64,000 bases of DNA from Ehretia macrophylla (lineage: Eukaryota; Streptophyta; Magnoliopsida; Boraginales; Ehretiaceae). The stretch spans positions 21,529,501-21,593,500 of the forward strand of contig CM075770.1 in NCBI GenBank assembly GCA_037974665.1, read 5' to 3'. Within the stretch, counting starts at the first letter, position 1. Every line of letters starts with the position of its first letter. Below, piece after piece: positions 60,437 through 64,000 of this stretch. The notes under the pieces are model-generated. The model was not told the origin of the DNA and did not search any database. It worked only from the letters and a program-made list of their open reading frames with translations. The position numbers and the translations under genes are program-made.

Positions 60437-61758
60437 GCAACAACAACAAGGGTTGCCAGCCAGAAGAAAGGACTCGGTGCGCAGGCTTCGACTAGAACGC
60501 AGAAAGCTGTTGTAGATATATCAATGGTGACAAGGAACCATATATAAACGACTAAAAATACATACCGGATGGCAATGCTTACCCAAATAGAGACGTGTTG
60601 GATCCAAGTAAAGTAGTTGATAGATAGAGCCATTTGGCAGTTCATGGTCCAGACCACGCAACTATACATCAGCACGCCAAGGACTTCATAATCAACTATC
60701 TTACCATTTCTTCGGAAGGCCTGGTGTAACACTGAGTTGGTTGTCAAGAAGAAAATGATAGAGGAACTAATGAGACCATTAAACATATATCCAGCCAAAA
60801 ATGCGAGCCCAACTGAATTAAGTATGTTATGTGCTCCCTCTTGGTATAACAAAGAATACTGTACAAAATAATAACAATGGTTAGGAGAAAAGAAAGAAGA
60901 AACAACTAAACTTCAAATTTTACTGACTGACTACCAATTGCCAAAGGAAGCTTCAAAGGTGCAAAGGAGATTCCACTCGAGTGAATGGCTCATATAACAC
61001 TGTATATAGGGGTTGTATATATATTGTAGTGTTTGCAATTCCATTGGGAAATTAAAGATTCATAGCTTTTATTTACATTTTAAGCTTGCCATGAGTTATG
61101 TAAATTAATATTCTGTTGGGACGTTGGAATATTTCCAGATCCATTAGGATGAGAAAATATTTTCAAAACTCAAAATGTCCTACCTTTGATGTTTTTCATA
61201 ATAGTCTAGAAACCTTTATTGGGAAAATAGATTTTGAAGTTCCTTAATCTTATTCTATTTCTAACTGACCAACCATTTTCAGGTTGGATCAATCTATCTC
61301 TCAATTCCTCACAGCCTATGTTTACCGGTTAATGTGTTCAACATTTCAGGCTTGACCATGATATCATTGAGTTTTGTCAAATGCAATCATCGATGCCTTC
61401 CTTGGCCATTGATGCTCCAATCACCAAAAGTAGAGGTGCAAGAATACTAGAAGCCTTATAAGGCGCCAAGGGACTAAACGAAACACAAACAACAACTATA
61501 AAATACATTTGCAACCCTCCTAAATTGCTCGAAAAATGACTTAGGAACAAAATTAATTGTAGTGTACTTAGTCGTGGAGACGTAGTTGTTCCTATACTTG
61601 AGCTGAATTTGGTCTAGATTATCAGGATCGTTACAATATACAACCCTTGAGTAACCTCTCTTCCCAATTTGCCCATGCTCCTCTCTAAACGATGACCGAA
61701 AACATGAAAAGGAATACAATTTACTAAGCCGTATCTTCTGCCTCATACCTCTAGCCAT
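60437..61758 (-). pseudogene. P4-ATPase (ALA-type flippase) pseudogene, only the two ends left
   Basis: N-terminal part (61758 to about 61370): [19 protein letters not shown], then [13 protein letters not shown] and [13 protein letters not shown] 1-nt frameshift near 61500 is followed by [21 protein letters not shown]-terminal part (60858-60437, after an acceptor): [20 protein letters not shown], then [20 protein letters not shown] and [19 protein letters not shown]. Both match the ends of plant aminophospholipid ATPases, membrane pumps that flip lipids. About 700 residues in between are gone, including the phosphorylation DKTG loop and the ATP-binding domain. The copia LTR cuts the last codons. 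It cannot make a working pump. Confidence 0.85.
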
Positions 61759-61894
61759 TTAGTAGAGAAATCAACAATAATAAGCTAATTTATACTAGTA
61801 ATGACACTGCCAGATAATTAATCGTGAGTGAAGTACTAGTTTCCACATACTTTGCTATCTAATTATCTTACGTAAAACTGGATATTGCAACTCT

Positions 61895-62575
61895 GTGATT
61901 AGGTTGAATTGACATTTTCATAACCATTATTGCCCCACGTGGTGCCCCATGAATTCTTGATGAGAAGGTACTCTTCTCCATCTTGTATTCCACATCTGAC
62001 GACCAGCACCGCATGGTAGGTGTTCTCATTTTTTACGACCTAAGTAAATGTCGTGTCCTTTGAATCTTCTGAAAGAACCACAGTTAAGGATGACACCGGT
62101 CAAAGGTGTCCTTGATAGTATCCTTGCAATATACTCTCGGTTGTACTTCTTGGGATTGACATCCTTATGGTCAGCAATAGACACCTTATCCACCTCATTC
62201 AACTGAAGAGTTTTATATGTTAAAATAAAGAACAATGGATAAAAATATAGAAATTTCAATGTGATACAACATACATACTTCATCCATTGCGATAATAACA
62301 TCAACGTCTCTTCCTCTTGTGAATGGATAGGCTCTAGCTGTGTATATGCTGTCCCTCATCACAAGTTTATAAGCCAGATCAACACTACAAGTAAAACATC
62401 CTGCCATATCTTTTGTTTCCTTTTCTATTTTGCTCGGGTATCTTAGAGGGAGATAATCAATGATTTGTTGCACTGATAATCGGACAACGGGTTGATTGCT
62501 GGTCATTGCGATACAAGTCGCGATAGCCTCCGAAACTGTTACAACATAGCAACAACCTGACATTTTAGGTAAAAC
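61895..62575 (-). pseudogene. Papain-like cysteine protease remnant
   Basis: Exon A (about 62575-62290) reads GCCYVVTVSEAIATCIAMTS, then LSVQQIIDYLP and ARAYPFTRGRD, with a donor GAA|gtatgt. Exon B (about 62205-62040) reads LNEVDKVSIADHKDVNPKKY, then GVILNCGSFRRFKGHDIYL. A +1 shift near 62040 follows, then [20 protein letters not shown] and [17 protein letters not shown] down to about 61900. This is the C1A fold: the catalytic Cys (CCYVV instead of CWAFS), His (YHAVLVV) and Asn (KNSWG) are all still present. The frameshift and the unusual Cys context argue for a decaying gene. A possible upstream exon ends with a donor at 63893. Confidence 0.7.
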
Positions 62576-63893
62576 ATCAATATTCTCGTTGGAAAAAATA
62601 TCTGTAGCTCACTTATCAATATTCTTGCTAGAATATGAATGTTAAATCTATATTGGAAAACTAACTACAATTTCCTTGGTGGAAAACATCAAGTAGAACA
62701 TCTTTCCCTTGCAATGTAAAAGACATTCTCTGGAACAACTTGAAGTAAATATATACCAGACATATTAAATACCAGATGACAATTAGGATCTAGTAAATCT
62801 AACACAGTCATATTCTACAGTAATGTGATGACTACTAACTCGTATTATAAATTCTTTATGCGCAATGAACAAAGAAACATTTTCAGGATAAAAATCTTCT
62901 CAAATAATTTGAGCTTATCACTTAACTCATTCTATTTAACACCAAAAAATGAAAGCAAGCTTTAAAGCCAAAGGTTGTAGCTAAAACAAACAATATTTTG
63001 CTTCTACTAGCAGAAAAGGGAAAATGGTTAGGTAGCGCGATACATGAAAATCTAGCTATATAGGAGTGGATGAACCCACGTTAGAGTCTATATTATACGA
63101 ATAAAGGTTCCACTGATTTTGCAAAAAAACTTGTTTTCGGGATTTGAAACCGTGAGTTCACCTCACACGACAATAACTTTAGCATCATCCAAAACTATTT
63201 TCAGAAAACAACATATTTAAATTTCAGAAATTCTTGTAGAACATAAAATATCAAATAAGCATAACACAGAATGTCTCATGCATGGCACATTGTTGGTAAG
63301 CACTAAGCAGCTTAAAAGGTCTAAAATCATTTCCGAATAAGTTAAATACGTGTACAAAGGCTTCTTAGTGAGCAAAAACATAATACACGAAATATAATGA
63401 TATACGTGAAAATATAAGCAACCAAAAGAGACTGAATGAAATAAAATAAAATAAATCTGAGAGACGAAAAAGAAAAAAAAAACAAAGGTGGAAGAAGAAA
63501 ATGTCATTTTGTTACCTGAATATAGAAATCATTCAGCAAAATTATTGAAAGGCTTGATGAATGTCTAAAGTGTGTTTACATTGAAATAAAATAACGTGAT
63601 GTTTAAAACGTCTAAAATCATTTCCGAATAAGTTAAATACGTGTACAAAGTCTTCTTAGTGAGCAAAAACATAATACACTAGCAATATAATGATATACAT
63701 GAAAATATAAGCAAACAAACGAGACAGAAAAAAAAAAGAAAATACATAAATATACAACAACTTGCACGTCGAAAACTTATAAGCATGCGTAGGATTTCCA
63801 GGAATTTTGCACTTTAACATAATTATATATGTATCCATATGTATATCTATAACTATATAAAGTTTACGTTGAAGGGAAAGAAAATCCACTTAC
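62576..63893. other. Probable intron or spacer upstream of the protease remnant
   Basis: No coding reading is seen. It is AT-rich and contains a direct duplication of about 115 bp (63318-63432 and 63612-63726) with few differences. On the minus strand the donor (gca|gtaagt at 63893) and the acceptor (tgtcag| at about 62576) could bracket it as an intron of about 1.3 kb. Confidence 0.4.
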
Positions 63894-64000
63894 TGCAATC
63901 CCAATTAATATTAATGGCGGCGTAACTCTCTGCCCTCTTGTGAAATCCCTACTCCAAAAACAAACATTCACACCATAGATGTCTAAGTTAAGCCTTATGA
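63894..64000 (-). other. Possible upstream exon of the protease remnant
   Basis: On the minus strand one frame gives DFTRGQRVTPPLILIGIA, which recalls the 'VTP' part that precedes the catalytic Cys in papain-like proteases. Another frame joins in phase to exon A as NINWDCS and CCYVV. The frames disagree, so a frameshift would be needed. Only a short piece is inside the window. Confidence 0.25.

Noticed and set aside
18827..64000. Search for tRNA, rRNA, snRNA or organelle-derived inserts
   Set aside because: No cloverleaf with A and B boxes, no rRNA core motifs and no recognisable plastid or mitochondrial gene were seen by eye. A covariance-model scan would be needed to exclude small RNAs.

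Overview
The window reads as nuclear DNA of a dicot plant. It is AT-rich, genes are broken by short GT-AG introns, and about half of the sequence is transposon-derived. I cannot name the species. Four intact, conserved plant genes lie in the middle: a GDP-mannose pyrophosphorylase-like protein of the KONJAC type (15 exons, + strand, 19183-24509), Golgi alpha-mannosidase II (4 coding exons, - strand, 26855-32714), the COPII and nuclear-pore WD40 protein SEC13 (+ strand, 35794-36699) and an atypical E2F factor with two DNA-binding domains, DEL/E2FE type (11 exons, + strand, 38327-41073). Three of the four act in mannose supply, N-glycan trimming and ER-to-Golgi transport; I see no sign of co-regulation, so this may be chance.

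Left block (1-18826): nested LTR retrotransposons that can be taken apart by their target-site duplications (TSDs). An old Ty1-copia element on the - strand is the host. Its RNase H region carries two separate LTR insertions, one at 676-12350 (TSD atttg) and one at 12418-14371 (TSD taatc). The first of these is itself split by a copia-type element at 1993-11525 with about 2.2-kb LTRs, TSD gtatt, a tRNA-Met primer site and no usable coding sequence.

Middle block (24712-41073): a miniature retrotransposon (TRIM) made of three 226-bp LTRs and two 71-bp internal segments sits about 200 bp behind the KONJAC gene. Other non-autonomous elements lie in mannosidase intron 1 and between SEC13 and the E2F gene.

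Right block (41074-64000): mostly degraded. It holds a probable copia LTR, a truncated element with a 1.7-kb LTR, a FAR1/MULE-type fragment, and a cluster of exon-sized host-gene fragments (PASTICCINO1 FKBP domain, omega-amidase NIT2) at about 47.3-51.1 kb. A composite Mutator-like element with a 9-bp TSD follows (52571-54984). At the right end are the last exons of a cystatin-like gene, a copia element lacking its reverse transcriptase, a P4-ATPase pseudogene reduced to its two ends, and a frameshifted papain-like protease that keeps the Cys/His/Asn positions.

The most interesting items are the TSD-resolved nest, the triple-LTR TRIM, the gene-fragment cluster, the composite MULE, and the protease/inhibitor remnants on one strand. 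Nothing here is clearly a wholly new biological system.
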